A stretch of DNA of 64,000 bases, taken from Lachnospiraceae bacterium (GTDB taxonomy: Bacteria; Bacillota; Clostridia; Lachnospirales; Lachnospiraceae). Positions 47,110 through 57,600 of this stretch are shown piece by piece (positions within the stretch are counted from its first letter, which is position 1; every line of letters begins with the position of its first letter). Under the pieces are notes generated by a model that was not told the DNA's origin, did not search any database, and saw nothing but the letters and a program-made list of their open reading frames with translations. The stretch covers positions 1-64,000 of the forward strand of contig JAGBOC010000016.1 of assembly GCA_017634065.1 (NCBI GenBank), given 5' to 3'. The position numbers were made by a program, and so were the translations under genes.

Positions 47110-47817
47110 TTAATCAAATATAAAGTTCTCTTTCCCATATTTTCCAAAATAATAATATATACTTCTTTCAGCCACACTATATAAAATGTTATACATTTCA
47201 GTAAACGTCCATTTTTTATTTCTAAAATAATAGCTACCTCTATTAAATATGCCATTTGTCCCTAAATTAAATGTGTAATCTTTATTCAATTTACCAAACA
47301 TAGCAATAGTTCTCACTCTATCTAATATAGATGAACCTTTCTCAAAATCACATCCGTCACCAAAACAAACAAAAGGGAATATGCTTTCAGATAGCATATA
47401 TGCTCTAAACCCTATTACATTTTTCCCCAATCGCTCAACCGCATTTCCTTTTGCCTGTTTTTTACCACCCTTCTTGAGTATTTCATCATTTGTTCCTTGG
47501 TTCTTTACTTCATATATTAAAATAGGATAAAGATTGTTGAACTTATCCAACATATATGTTATACCACCATCCGGTGACATAAATGATTTTTCTGTTTCTA
47601 AATCTGAAAAATCAATATCTCTATGCTTGTCCTTCAAATCTGCAATTATGTCCACCAATAATATTTTCTTTTCCCATTTCAATTTACATTTTAATTTCTT
47701 CTCTAAATCTAACAATAATTGGTTTTTTACTTTAATGCACATTTTATCTTCTTTCTTTGACTTTGCATTAATGATTGTTCCTTTTCTATTAGAACTCAAT
47801 TTTTCTTTATTTGCCAT
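47110..47817 (-). CDS. EcoRI-family type II restriction endonuclease
   Basis: This 235-residue protein matches EcoRI across its core. The catalytic residues are Asp83 in SPDGGI, Glu103 and Lys105 in YEVKNQG; the spacing of 20 and 2 residues equals EcoRI D91/E111/K113. The recognition segment GNAVERLGKN (124-133) matches EcoRI GNAIERSHKN, and MLSESIFPF follows. I infer GAATTC recognition. AGGAG precedes the ATG, nine bases after the methyltransferase gene. Confidence 0.85.
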   Translation of the reverse strand: MANKEKLSSNRKGTIINAKSKKEDKMCIKVKNQLLLDLEKKLKCKLKWEKKILLVDIIADLKDKHRDIDFSDLETEKSFMSPDGGITYMLDKFNNLYPILIYEVKNQGTNDEILKKGGKKQAKGNAVERLGKNVIGFRAYMLSESIFPFVCFGDGCDFEKGSSILDRVRTIAMFGKLNKDYTFNLGTNGIFNRGSYYFRNKKWTFTEMYNILYSVAERSIYYYFGKYGKENFIFD

Positions 47818-47826
47818 ATTCTTCTC

Positions 47827-49002
47827 CTATATTTTATTTACTAAATATAAAAACTCTTTTACATGTATGTCTCTTCCGCTTAGATTTCTACACCCTCTAA
47901 ATGTATTATAATCTTTATCTAGTACTTTTACTTCACCGATATTTTTTAGAATGTCTAACATTTCGCTTTTCGATATAAATCCATCCGAGCTAAACGATAT
48001 TAACAAGTATTTTGATTTTAATTTACTACACAAATCATACATTGCTTCTTTAGAATCTTGTTTTCTATTATATCGCGATTTGTTCCACCCAATCGGTATG
48101 CCAGACACTTTACTTACTTCTTTTGGCTTTTTATAGTTCCTTAGTAAATTAAGCATAAAATAATTTGACCCATAAGGATGCTGATTGTATGGAGGGTCTA
48201 TATAGACAACGTCCACCTTAGATAGTTCTTCAGCAAGTTCATTTGCATCTCTTTGAAAAACTTCGGTGTGACAATTAAAGTTACTAAATATTGGCATTTT
48301 CAATTCTATATTTGATAGTATTCTCGTAAGTGCATTTTTTCCGTTTCCTCCAAATTGCCCTTTCCCAGTTTTTGAATTTTTATAAAATCCCTTAAAAACT
48401 CCACTAGTGTTATTATGCACGGATGCCTCATAAATTAATGGGGCTAGTAAAAATGTTTTGTATGGTTCTGGCACATTATCTAAATATTTTCTTGCAGTAT
48501 CTAAATACATTGCATTCCGAGATGTATAAAAAACACGCTCTCCATTCTTGATATTATTATCATCTTTAGGACTATACATTTCAGTTATAAACCCAGCTTT
48601 GAGATTTTTTTCTGTCCAACTAACTGTACTTTCATAATACTTTTCTAATTTATTAAAGTCAATTTCATCTTTATTTGAAAGATAACAATTATTTATTGTA
48701 AAACAATAATCTTCTAAATCATTTGCATAAAGACTTTTTGAATGCTTTTTTAGATATCTTGATACAATTCCTGAACCTGAAAAAATATCAACGCAATTCA
48801 ATTTTTCTTTTTTCAGTTTCCTTTTGACTTCATCTATACCTAATCCTATAAAATCCAATAATGATCTTTTATTGCCGAGATAAGTAATTATTTGTTCTGT
48901 CAAATAACTTTCATTTTCTAGCCTGTCGGTTTTTTTTTCTAAATACTTAAATATCGTTGGCTGTTCATATTGCTCTTTAATTTTAACAGCAGATACTCTC
49001 AT
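47827..49002 (-). CDS. D12-class adenine DNA methyltransferase
   Basis: This 391-residue enzyme has the SAM-binding FSGSG motif (about 74-78) in DIFSGSGIVSRYL and the catalytic DPPY (269-272) in YIDPPYNQHPYGSNYF. The order is that of D12/alpha-type N6-adenine methyltransferases. It is the cognate protector of the endonuclease gene nine bases downstream. M.EcoRI itself uses a different motif order, so the pair looks shuffled. GGGGGAAG precedes the ATG. Confidence 0.88.
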   Translation of the reverse strand: MRVSAVKIKEQYEQPTIFKYLEKKTDRLENESYLTEQIITYLGNKRSLLDFIGLGIDEVKRKLKKEKLNCVDIFSGSGIVSRYLKKHSKSLYANDLEDYCFTINNCYLSNKDEIDFNKLEKYYESTVSWTEKNLKAGFITEMYSPKDDNNIKNGERVFYTSRNAMYLDTARKYLDNVPEPYKTFLLAPLIYEASVHNNTSGVFKGFYKNSKTGKGQFGGNGKNALTRILSNIELKMPIFSNFNCHTEVFQRDANELAEELSKVDVVYIDPPYNQHPYGSNYFMLNLLRNYKKPKEVSKVSGIPIGWNKSRYNRKQDSKEAMYDLCSKLKSKYLLISFSSDGFISKSEMLDILKNIGEVKVLDKDYNTFRGCRNLSGRDIHVKEFLYLVNKI

Positions 49003-49035
49003 TATTACTTCCCCCTGTAATTTTCTATCACCTAA

Positions 49036-49623
49036 TTATTTAACATTATCATACTGCAAATGATGCAATTCCCCTTTCTCCACTAACCCTTTAAATGAGT
49101 TTTGTCTTAAAGCTTCATATAAAACTATAGCTACTGAATTAGAGAGATTAAGTGAACGTTCATTTTCAATCATCGGTATTCTTATGCAGTGTTCTTCATC
49201 ACTTGCTAAAATATTTTCCGGTATACCAGCCGATTCTCTACCAAACATTATAAAGTCACCATCGCTAAATGTAACATCCGTATAACTTTTATGAGCCTTT
49301 GTAGTTGCAAACCAGAGTTTAGGGCTTAAAGCATTTGCAAAGTTTTTTTCATAACCTTTACTATCTATAGATGACTTATCTTCATAAACTTTGTAAGTTT
49401 TTCGCACTTCATTTAAATATTTCACAAAATCATCATAACTATCATGAGTAAATAATTTAAGTCTTTCCCAATAATCAAGTCCCGCATGATGAATATTTTT
49501 CCTTGTAAGTCTAAAACCTATAGGATAAATCAAGTGGAGCGTAGAACCAGTTGCTGTGCAGGTTCTACCAATGTTTCCAGTGTTATCTGGTTTTTCAGGT
49601 TCTAATAATACTATATTAAACAT
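49036..49623 (-). CDS. trmL: tRNA (cytidine/uridine-34-2'-O)-methyltransferase
   Basis: This 195-residue SPOUT methyltransferase modifies the wobble base of tRNA-Leu. It begins FNIVLLEPEKPDNTGNIGRTC and has the C-terminal knot with IPMIENERSLNLSNSVAI. It starts one base after the comB stop and probably shares its promoter. Confidence 0.93.
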   Translation of the reverse strand: MFNIVLLEPEKPDNTGNIGRTCTATGSTLHLIYPIGFRLTRKNIHHAGLDYWERLKLFTHDSYDDFVKYLNEVRKTYKVYEDKSSIDSKGYEKNFANALSPKLWFATTKAHKSYTDVTFSDGDFIMFGRESAGIPENILASDEEHCIRIPMIENERSLNLSNSVAIVLYEALRQNSFKGLVEKGELHHLQYDNVK

Positions 49624-49624
49624 T

Positions 49625-50350
49625 TTACACTTCTATTCTTTTAGTCTCATATAACTTCATATCATCATTATACTCAACTTTAAGTACAAAATCAAAAATA
49701 TTTGGCATAAGACACATAAAAAAATCGGGAAGCGGAAAAGATTTTTTATCTTTGTTATCAAAAAAATGTTTGCCACAACCATCTTTAAATGTCACTAATT
49801 TTTCATTTAAGTCTATGTCCCTACCTTGCAAGAGACTTTTTATATATTCAGCACAAAGTGTATCTTCATCTGTAGGACGAATACAACTCCATCCCATACA
49901 GACAAGCGAAACAATCTCTGGCTTTTTCTTCAATATGTATTTTGCTATAGCCTTTGCAGTCACAAGTGACCCACCTATAATCTCTGTAGCATTTTTAGCA
50001 TTTTCTATTCCTTGCACACCCGATGAAGTTGAATGAATAATTGTTTTGCCACTCAAATCATACTTCATAACTAAATCTGCCGGACTATTTCCAGTGTCAA
50101 AACCAGGTAAGGTAACTCCATCTCTTTCACCAGCAAAAATAAAATCTTTATGTTTAGATTTTATAGCCATACATTCTTTCGCATCACCAACTGGATAGAT
50201 ATGGCTTACCCCTGCATTTAATGCAAATGCTTCAAAAGTAAAACACCTAAACACATCTATTACTACAGTAAGTCCTTCTGCTTTTCTTGCTCCATCAAGC
50301 AGTTGCAAGATTTTTATTTGACCATTATATTTTTCATCATTTAAACTCAT
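49625..50350 (-). CDS. comB: ComB-type 2-phosphosulfolactate phosphatase family protein
   Basis: This 241-residue Mg2+-dependent phosphatase family is known from coenzyme M synthesis but is also found in Clostridia without that pathway. It shows VVIDVFRCFTFEA, a GERDGV motif and FDTGNSPAD. No other coenzyme M genes are nearby, so the substrate here is uncertain. The ATG lies six bases after a -10 element and has no ribosome-binding site. Confidence 0.85.
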   Translation of the reverse strand: MSLNDEKYNGQIKILQLLDGARKAEGLTVVIDVFRCFTFEAFALNAGVSHIYPVGDAKECMAIKSKHKDFIFAGERDGVTLPGFDTGNSPADLVMKYDLSGKTIIHSTSSGVQGIENAKNATEIIGGSLVTAKAIAKYILKKKPEIVSLVCMGWSCIRPTDEDTLCAEYIKSLLQGRDIDLNEKLVTFKDGCGKHFFDNKDKKSFPLPDFFMCLMPNIFDFVLKVEYNDDMKLYETKRIEV

Positions 50351-50356
50351 CAGTAT

Positions 50357-50385
50357 ATTTTATAATAACTGCAAGATTATATCAA
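50357..50385 (-). promoter_or_regulatory. comB promoter at the start codon
   Basis: TTGATA (complement of 50380-50385) and TAAAAT (complement of 50357-50362) are 17 bases apart. Only six bases separate the -10 from the ATG, so transcription should begin at or next to the start codon. Confidence 0.75.
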
Positions 50386-50416
50386 TAAAAAAATCACTAT
50401 AAGTAATATAGTGATC
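50386..50416 (-). terminator. Terminator after the transglutaminase-like gene
   Basis: ATCACTAT (50393-50400) pairs with ATAGTGAT (50408-50415), followed by seven T residues on the minus strand. It abuts the comB -35 box. Confidence 0.8.
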
Positions 50417-50557
50417 TTTAACTATATATTCTTTTATCCCCTTAATATCTCTATCATCCCATCTGCTGGGTCAATTATAGGGATTTTAGATATTTTTTTC
50501 AGTTCCATTATAATTATACATAGTATCTCATTTATCTACAACATAAAATATTCTAAC

Positions 50558-51622
50558 TTATCCAAATTTAAAAATCAAAATCCTCGTATCAAACTCTCCG
50601 TCTGAAGAAAAAACTCTCTGCATATTTATTTTACCTGGTATCGTTATGTAATCCTGCATCCAATGTCCGGTATCAACTGAAAGTTTACCTTGAGTATTTG
50701 GTCCAGTAACTACTGTTATCACACTTTCGCCCATGGCAAGATGAGTTAAAATGTAAGTAGTCACTTCTAAATCATTTCCACTTAATATAAAATTGGAGTT
50801 GTCATCATGATTCGCACCAAGTAAAAGCAATTTATCAATAGTCGATTTCAATTCTGTCTCATTATTATTCATACTATGTAGAGCAATCTGACTCTCATAC
50901 ATCTTTCTTACGCTGTCGACATTTGCATTTAAATCAACGACACCAGTATTTAAGTAATAAGCAACTGTGTCTTTTCCATACTTTGTTGCCGTACATACAT
51001 TGCCATTTTCTCTTATGTGATTAATCATAAACTCACTGTCTGTCCTATTTATATAGTTATTAAAAAGTTGCCCAGTAGATAATTCAACATTTGTGATTGG
51101 GTCTTCAAATGTCACATCAACATTATACCATTCATTATCAAGATATATTTGATTCCAAGCATGAGGTCCATTTTGATTACTGCTATTTATTGCTTCACCA
51201 GTTACAACAATTGTAGACAGACCACAGTTTTTTGCCAAAAGGTCAAATGCTTTCGCATAACCAGAACAAACTGCCTTATGATTTACTAAAGCACCATATG
51301 CTTTATAACTATCATTTATATAATGACTATCATTATCTAACTCTTCAGTATCATAAGATACTGTTTCTACAAGATATTTTATTATTTGTATTTCCTTTTC
51401 AAAGTCAGACATAGATGGATTTATATAATTATTTATAAAATAATTAATCACAGAAGCAATCTCTGTATTCTTACTTTCATCTTCAGCAAGATAAGTTGTC
51501 ATAAGACTTGGATCAAGTCCCATAGTCGCTATATTGACTGCATTAACTTTATCTTGCATCTTTACAAGTAAAAATGATACTGTGAGAATACTTAATATTA
51601 ACTTTTTACATTTTTTCTTCAT
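50558..51622 (-). CDS. Secreted transglutaminase-like protein
   Basis: This 354-residue protein has an N-terminal signal sequence (about 5-28) and a transglutaminase-like core. The Cys is in AVCSGYA, the His in PHAWNQI and the Asp in NVDVTFED, all in the usual order. Bacterial relatives act as cysteine proteases or peptide crosslinkers. The C-terminal 120 residues are not recognised. A TATAAT lies six bases before the ATG and no ribosome-binding site is present. Confidence 0.75.
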   Translation of the reverse strand: MKKKCKKLILSILTVSFLLVKMQDKVNAVNIATMGLDPSLMTTYLAEDESKNTEIASVINYFINNYINPSMSDFEKEIQIIKYLVETVSYDTEELDNDSHYINDSYKAYGALVNHKAVCSGYAKAFDLLAKNCGLSTIVVTGEAINSSNQNGPHAWNQIYLDNEWYNVDVTFEDPITNVELSTGQLFNNYINRTDSEFMINHIRENGNVCTATKYGKDTVAYYLNTGVVDLNANVDSVRKMYESQIALHSMNNNETELKSTIDKLLLLGANHDDNSNFILSGNDLEVTTYILTHLAMGESVITVVTGPNTQGKLSVDTGHWMQDYITIPGKINMQRVFSSDGEFDTRILIFKFG

Positions 51623-51628
51623 AATATA

Positions 51629-51634
51629 ATTATA
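51629..51634 (-). promoter_or_regulatory. -10 element six bases before the transglutaminase ATG
   Basis: The minus strand reads TATAAT, then TATATT, then ATG. A matching -35 box is poor, so this call rests on the -10 alone and on the same spacing at comB and thiT. Confidence 0.5.
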
Positions 51635-51660
51635 AAAATAGAATGTGACGATTTTATGTA

Positions 51661-51686
51661 TAAAAATAGGGCTTCTAGGCCCTATC
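51661..51686 (-). terminator. Terminator after the zinc-binding lipoprotein gene
   Basis: ATAGGGC (51666-51672) pairs with GCCCTAT (51679-51685), and TTTTTA follows on the minus strand. It lies just after the stop codon at 51689. Confidence 0.8.
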
Positions 51687-51688
51687 TT

Positions 51689-52744
51689 TTAATTCAAAAC
51701 TCTTGATAATACTTCAAGATTTTTTCTCATATATGTGAGATAAGTTTCTCCACTCTTAATGTCCGCATCACTTACTGCCTGTATTGAATACATAGTCTCA
51801 ATCTGTGCATCTTTATTTTCACTATTTTCTATTACTGCCTTTGCTATCTTATCATCACTTCTCTCAATCTTCAAAACATATGGAAGTTTTTCTTCGCCAA
51901 GTTTATCTGACAAAAACTTTATAGTCTTAAAACTTGCTTCTGTCTCCGCAGAGCAACCCTTAAATGCTGCATAGTAGTCAAGCCCATAATCATCTACCAA
52001 ATATCTAAAAGGAAATCTATCAGCAAATAAAAGTAATTTCCTTGATGCATTCTTCACTACCGTTTTATATTCCTCATTTAAAGTTTTAAGTTCAGCTAAA
52101 TAAGCATTTAGATTTTCTTCGTACTTACCTGCTCTAGTTATATCAAGTTTTTCTATTTCTTCTTCAATAGCTGTGCAAATGATACTTGCATTATTTAGTG
52201 AAAGCCAGACATGTTCATCATATTCAATCTCTTCTTCATGTTCTTCACCATCATGCTCATGTTCTTCGCCTTCTTCATCTTGCTCTTCATCATGATGGCG
52301 TTCCTCTTCTTCCATACCTTCCTTAAGTTCTTCAACTTTAATCTTGTCTTTTAAAAGTTCCATGAGATTCAAAGTTTTCAGATTTTTATTAACTGCCTGA
52401 TTGATAGCACCATCAACCCATTTATCTGATTCGCCACCCACATAGATAAATAAATCTGCTGTCCCTATATCAAGTATATCTTTCGCTGTTGGTTGAAAAT
52501 TATGTAAGTCTACACCACTTGTCATAAGTATCTGCAAATCAAACTTATCTTCTACACCATCTATTATATTTTTTACAAAGTCATACTCCGGGTATATTGT
52601 CGTAACTATCTTTATTTTATTATTTTCATTACTTCCTTCTACAGTTTCAGTTTTCTCTACCACATTGCTACTTTTGCAAGAGATAAGAACAGTTAGTGTG
52701 ATAAACGAAACTAATAACAATACTATTTTCTTCATACTAATCAA
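51689..52744 (-). CDS. Zinc/manganese-binding ABC lipoprotein (ZnuA-like)
   Basis: This substrate-binding protein (about 350 residues) has a lipobox ending ISCKSS and the cluster A-1/ZnuA fold, with DLHNFQPTAKD holding the first histidine ligand and EHVWLS the next. Between them is a very acidic, His-rich loop (about residues 140-175) typical of zinc-binding proteins. I place the start at TTG 52744, eight bases after GGAG; the ATG nine bases on (52735) is also possible. No permease or ATPase gene is adjacent, so its transporter is elsewhere. Confidence 0.83.
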   Translation of the reverse strand: MISMKKIVLLLVSFITLTVLISCKSSNVVEKTETVEGSNENNKIKIVTTIYPEYDFVKNIIDGVEDKFDLQILMTSGVDLHNFQPTAKDILDIGTADLFIYVGGESDKWVDGAINQAVNKNLKTLNLMELLKDKIKVEELKEGMEEEERHHDEEQDEEGEEHEHDGEEHEEEIEYDEHVWLSLNNASIICTAIEEEIEKLDITRAGKYEENLNAYLAELKTLNEEYKTVVKNASRKLLLFADRFPFRYLVDDYGLDYYAAFKGCSAETEASFKTIKFLSDKLGEEKLPYVLKIERSDDKIAKAVIENSENKDAQIETMYSIQAVSDADIKSGETYLTYMRKNLEVLSRVLN

Positions 52745-52774
52745 AATGTTTTCTCCTTTCAAATTAATCTATTT

Positions 52775-54604
52775 TTATACAGTTTTATCATTCTTTTTAC
52801 TTTTTGCATTTCTAATTATCTTTATGACAAGTAACACCATCATTAAAAATACGAAACCAGATATTATATAGATAACTTTCAAAAGATTATCAGTTATCTC
52901 AAGATACTTACTTGCATTTAGTAGTGATTTTTCAGTCATATTTATAAAGCCTATATCATTTGTATAATTAATTCTCTCAAAGTATTTACTTATCGCGAAA
53001 GCATCAGCCAATATACTCGCAATAAGTAGTAATACAAATAAGATGCCTATCTTGTTTTTGTCCTTTCGCTTTTTAGCAAATACTATCACAAGTATAATAA
53101 GTATTAATCCAATCCCAAGTGTTGCTAAAAGTATTTTATAATTCAAAATGTTGTTCTTAAAATCATTTATTAAATCTTCCAAACTATATTTTCTATCGAC
53201 TGTGAACTCAATTCTTTCTATACTTCCTTCGCTATTTTCTGCCACTAATTCAAATGTATTTTTCCCAACTGGCAAAACATATTGGACATTAAACTCATTA
53301 TCTGTGACCTTTACTTCCTTGCCATTTATTGTAAACTTCTCGCTATTTCTTACTGCGCCGACAAGTTTTATCTTATCTGTGTAAACTATTTTGCCATCAA
53401 GATTTTCATACAGCTTAATAGTAGGCATAGCAAGGACATAAGTCTTTTTCTGGTCTACCTGATAAAAAATATTATTTGATACAGGAAGAATGGCACTTAT
53501 ACTATTTTGTCCCATATCAAGGTAAGAAACTATTGTACCACTTCCACTTATTGGATAATCATTTACTTTATTATTTATCTCTATATGTAAATTACTATTT
53601 GTTGCTACTTTATAGATAAAGTTCAGATATGAACTACCTTTTTCGTCAAGGTTTTCTATATCAAGATACTCTTCATCAAGCTTTACTTCTTTTAATTTTA
53701 TCTTTGACCAAAGCTTGTCCGTTATATAGCTTACTCCGATTTTTAGCTTTTTACTATCTTTATTATAAAGATAATCTACTTCATTTACATCGCCATTTAC
53801 TTCATTTACATAACTTTCCTTTTCATCTTCGTATAGAGTAACTCTATATTTTTTGGCATTTCTTATTTTATAATTTTCATAATCAACTATAATTGTCCCT
53901 TTTGTCTTATCTACATACAAATCAAAATCACTTATTTCTTTTGGCTCCCAAGTATTTTCATAAACCAAAATCTCCGTATCTTCTTCTGTATCAAAAACTT
54001 CAAAGTCATCATTTTCTCTATGCACATTTAACTTTAATCTATATGTTCCGCTTGGTAATTCAAATAAGCCTATATTTACATTTACATCAACATTTGAACT
54101 TACAACTCCATCTTTTAGTTTATACAATTTCTGTTCGCCACTACTTGTTTCATTATTATCGACAGCGATAATTTCATAGTTTATATTTTGATTTTCCTTA
54201 TCGAGTATCTTAAATGATGCAGTTATTTCATTTCGATTAAATGTATGGTTGAAGGAATCAACTACTATACTTCTTTCTTGTTCAACTATAGAATATTCTA
54301 TGTTTTCATTTTCGCCCTTATCATACCTTATCTTCCAATCTCCTGCATCCGCCTCATCAATTGAATAGATACACCACTTTTCTTCTTCATTTTCTTCTTT
54401 TTTTACATCATCTTCTATAGTTCCATCTGGTTTTATAAAATCTACATTTACAATTTCTTTATCAAAAGTAAATGTCACCACTATATCTTTTTCTTCATCA
54501 AGAGAGATTAGGTCTACTTCCTTACTCTCTGCAAAAGTAAATATCACATTGAAACTCAATATAGTTAAAAACGTTATTAATATTTTACATATCTTCTTAA
54601 TCAT
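52775..54604 (-). CDS. Secreted multi-domain membrane-anchored protein
   Basis: This 609-residue protein has a signal peptide (about 1-25), a large extracytoplasmic beta-rich region and three C-terminal helices (about 493-513, 523-541 and 579-601). The segment around 415-475 (KFTINGKEV, VLPVGKNTFELVA) resembles a glucodextranase/Ig-like fold. I do not recognise the rest. It lies eight bases after the vWA gene and probably forms a complex with it. Confidence 0.6.
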   Translation of the reverse strand: MIKKICKILITFLTILSFNVIFTFAESKEVDLISLDEEKDIVVTFTFDKEIVNVDFIKPDGTIEDDVKKEENEEEKWCIYSIDEADAGDWKIRYDKGENENIEYSIVEQERSIVVDSFNHTFNRNEITASFKILDKENQNINYEIIAVDNNETSSGEQKLYKLKDGVVSSNVDVNVNIGLFELPSGTYRLKLNVHRENDDFEVFDTEEDTEILVYENTWEPKEISDFDLYVDKTKGTIIVDYENYKIRNAKKYRVTLYEDEKESYVNEVNGDVNEVDYLYNKDSKKLKIGVSYITDKLWSKIKLKEVKLDEEYLDIENLDEKGSSYLNFIYKVATNSNLHIEINNKVNDYPISGSGTIVSYLDMGQNSISAILPVSNNIFYQVDQKKTYVLAMPTIKLYENLDGKIVYTDKIKLVGAVRNSEKFTINGKEVKVTDNEFNVQYVLPVGKNTFELVAENSEGSIERIEFTVDRKYSLEDLINDFKNNILNYKILLATLGIGLILIILVIVFAKKRKDKNKIGILFVLLLIASILADAFAISKYFERINYTNDIGFINMTEKSLLNASKYLEITDNLLKVIYIISGFVFLMMVLLVIKIIRNAKSKKNDKTV

Positions 54605-54612
54605 ACTATCAC

Positions 54613-57600
54613 CTACTCAAGCTTTCCTGATATTGATGGGAATACAAATTGAGTCTTTACTTTTTCGCCATTCTTCTCACCTTTTGCTACAAACACGAGT
54701 TTAACTTTATCTTTATGTGTCCTATATATGCCAAATGCCATACCGCCATAAAACTCTGATGAATTGTAATAAACTGGAAGTTTAATGTCATACCCTATAT
54801 TGCCTTCTGCAGTTAATCCCATAAATCTTGTATTGATAGTTGCTTCTAAAGTTCCATCAAGATTTAATTTGAAATTATCAATTGGCAATCCTATGCCTAC
54901 ACTCGCTTTGGCAAGTAAACCTACCACATCCTCATTACTAATCTCAAGAACTTTATTATCATAAGTAAAATTACCTATTTTTGCTTCCACTCTTCCAGTC
55001 TGAACTAAACCAAGAAGCAATAAATCCGCATCCGCTTCCATACTAAAATTTGAAAGTCGAAGTCTAACTTCAGCATCTGGAGCTACGAGAAGACTAAAGT
55101 TCCCTATCACAGGCACAGGTAATTTAAGTGTATCTTTTACTGATGCGACTGCAATCCTTGAACCAATTTTAATAACTAATTTATCAAAATTATGTCTTGC
55201 AATTGCATCTGTTAGTCCCTCTTTCACGCCACCAGAAAATCTGCTAAATGTTATTGGGACAGGCCCTGCAAAAATAGATACTGGGAAATCACCTATGAGT
55301 TCCAACTTATCAGGTTCTAGGTTTTTTAACCCAAACGAAACTCCTATGCCACTTGGCATACTATCATTTACTATATTTTCACCCGCTGTACTAATAAGTG
55401 GTATCTTTGCATAAACAGTAAAATCATAATTATTTTCAAGTGTATCAATATTTAATATAAAATCTCCACCAAGATTAATATCTCTATTAAACATTCTCAC
55501 AACTTTATCATTAAATAAAGTACTTCCTTTGACATTTATAGAAGTTTTGAAATTGATAGACTTGTCAGAAATTCTTGGTAAACTTAAACCGACATCAATA
55601 GGGAATTCAAATTTCGGTATATTCACAGATTTTTTCACAGAAGATTTTTTCTTTTTATTATTATCTTCCGTATTTCCAAAAACTTCAGATAATATATCAA
55701 ATACTGGACTTACTTTTTCTGCACTTGTAAACTCAAGATAATTATAATGAAGTACATATCCGAGATTCATAATGCTTGTGACATGAGGTATATCAAACTC
55801 TGCCATATTTATAGTATCACTAATTCCCTCATTTTTATAAATAGTAAAACTATTCATCTTTGGCAAATCAACTCTTTCATTGTTCTTTGCAAAAAGACTT
55901 GCTAAGCCTTTACTATTACTATCAAACTCTACATATGCACCATAGTTATCAATAAGTTTTACACTATCATTATTTATACTTCCATCTATAGTTATATCCC
56001 CATTAAAATGTAACCAGTCATTCATCGTCACATTCCCTGCAATAGTACCACCTGTATGCTCGGAAAAATCAGAATTGCCATAATACACAAATTTGTATTT
56101 TCCAAACGTAATTTCCTTTGGGGTTCCACTTTCATATACATTAAAGCCACCTGGAAGAGTCACATCTTTATTATTGAGCTTAACATTTACATCATAATAA
56201 CCTGTCAGAATATCATCAGGAACAATTAATCTCACCCTATTATTTTTTATGTCTTTTTGTTGCAATTCATATTCTATCTTATCATTTTTTAATACTACAA
56301 TAACTTCGCTATCATCATAATTATCGCTTATTAATTCGACAACCTTATTTGTCCCATCTTTATAAATATGATTTGGTGATATCTTATTTAGGACTATATC
56401 ACTATCATCGCCAATGCTTCCATCCAGCGAATATCTCTTTTTATCCCAATAACCTTTTTCAGAAATACCTATCTCAAGCGGACGGCTAAGCATCGTTTTT
56501 GTATTTTCAGCATTAAAACTTAATGTGTATAAATCTCCAGCTTTTCTGTGTAGCATCTTATATAATTCTTTTAAGCTTTCTCCATCTCCACCATAATTAA
56601 ACTGACCTATGCTTCTCAAATAACTCTCTTTGACTTCTTTTCCAAAACCAATAGTATAAACGATTGCGTTTTTTTCTTTCGCAAGTTTTACTATGTTTTC
56701 ATTTATCTCTTCTTCAGTATGGACTTTCACATCTTCGCCATCAGTCATAACAATCAAAATATTATTATATATATCATTACTCTCAAAATTATTTAGGCAA
56801 TGAATAGTTGTATCATAAATATTTGTCCCACCATCAGCTACTATCTTATCTATTATTGCATTCAGTTCCTCCATACCTGCGCCAAGTTTTGTCTCTTCTT
56901 TTACTTTGCTATCAAATAATACGATTGATATATATTCATTGTCATTCATACCATCAATAAAACTTCTAACTGACTCTTTTAAATCATCAATCTTTCCATA
57001 CATACTACCTGATACATCAAGCGCAAGTATTATGTTGGTTTTTTCATATGCAACTTTTTTCAAATCAAACTTAACATCCTTTGCGCAATCTGTTACTTGC
57101 ATACCCTTTTCAAGTTCATCAGTGCTTAAAATGTCATCATTTGAAATTGTCACTTGTGCTACTACATTTGGAAACTTTGACACATCTATATCATTTATGT
57201 ATATAGCATTCTTGATTTTTGTGACATTACTAACAGTATTTTGTACAAATGAATTATCATCCGCTTCATTATCAATTGAATTAACCAAATCTCCATCGTC
57301 AATTATACTTGAGTTCTCATAGATTGTTTTGACATACTGGTCTACTTCTTTTATATCATCATTTGCCTCGTTTGATGCAAGAAGAGTGCTTATCTTGTTC
57401 ATACTACTCTTATAAAGTCCATCTTCACTTTTGTAAGAAGTGCTAACTGCCTTATTGAAGTTTTCACTTGACTTCGTAGTATTGCCATGATAATTATCTA
57501 TTTTTGATAATTGCAAATACTTTTTTGATTCATCTTTCTTATCTACTTCTTTTTCATCAAGTATGTTTTTTATAACTGTGAGACCGGGAGTTTCAAGCTC

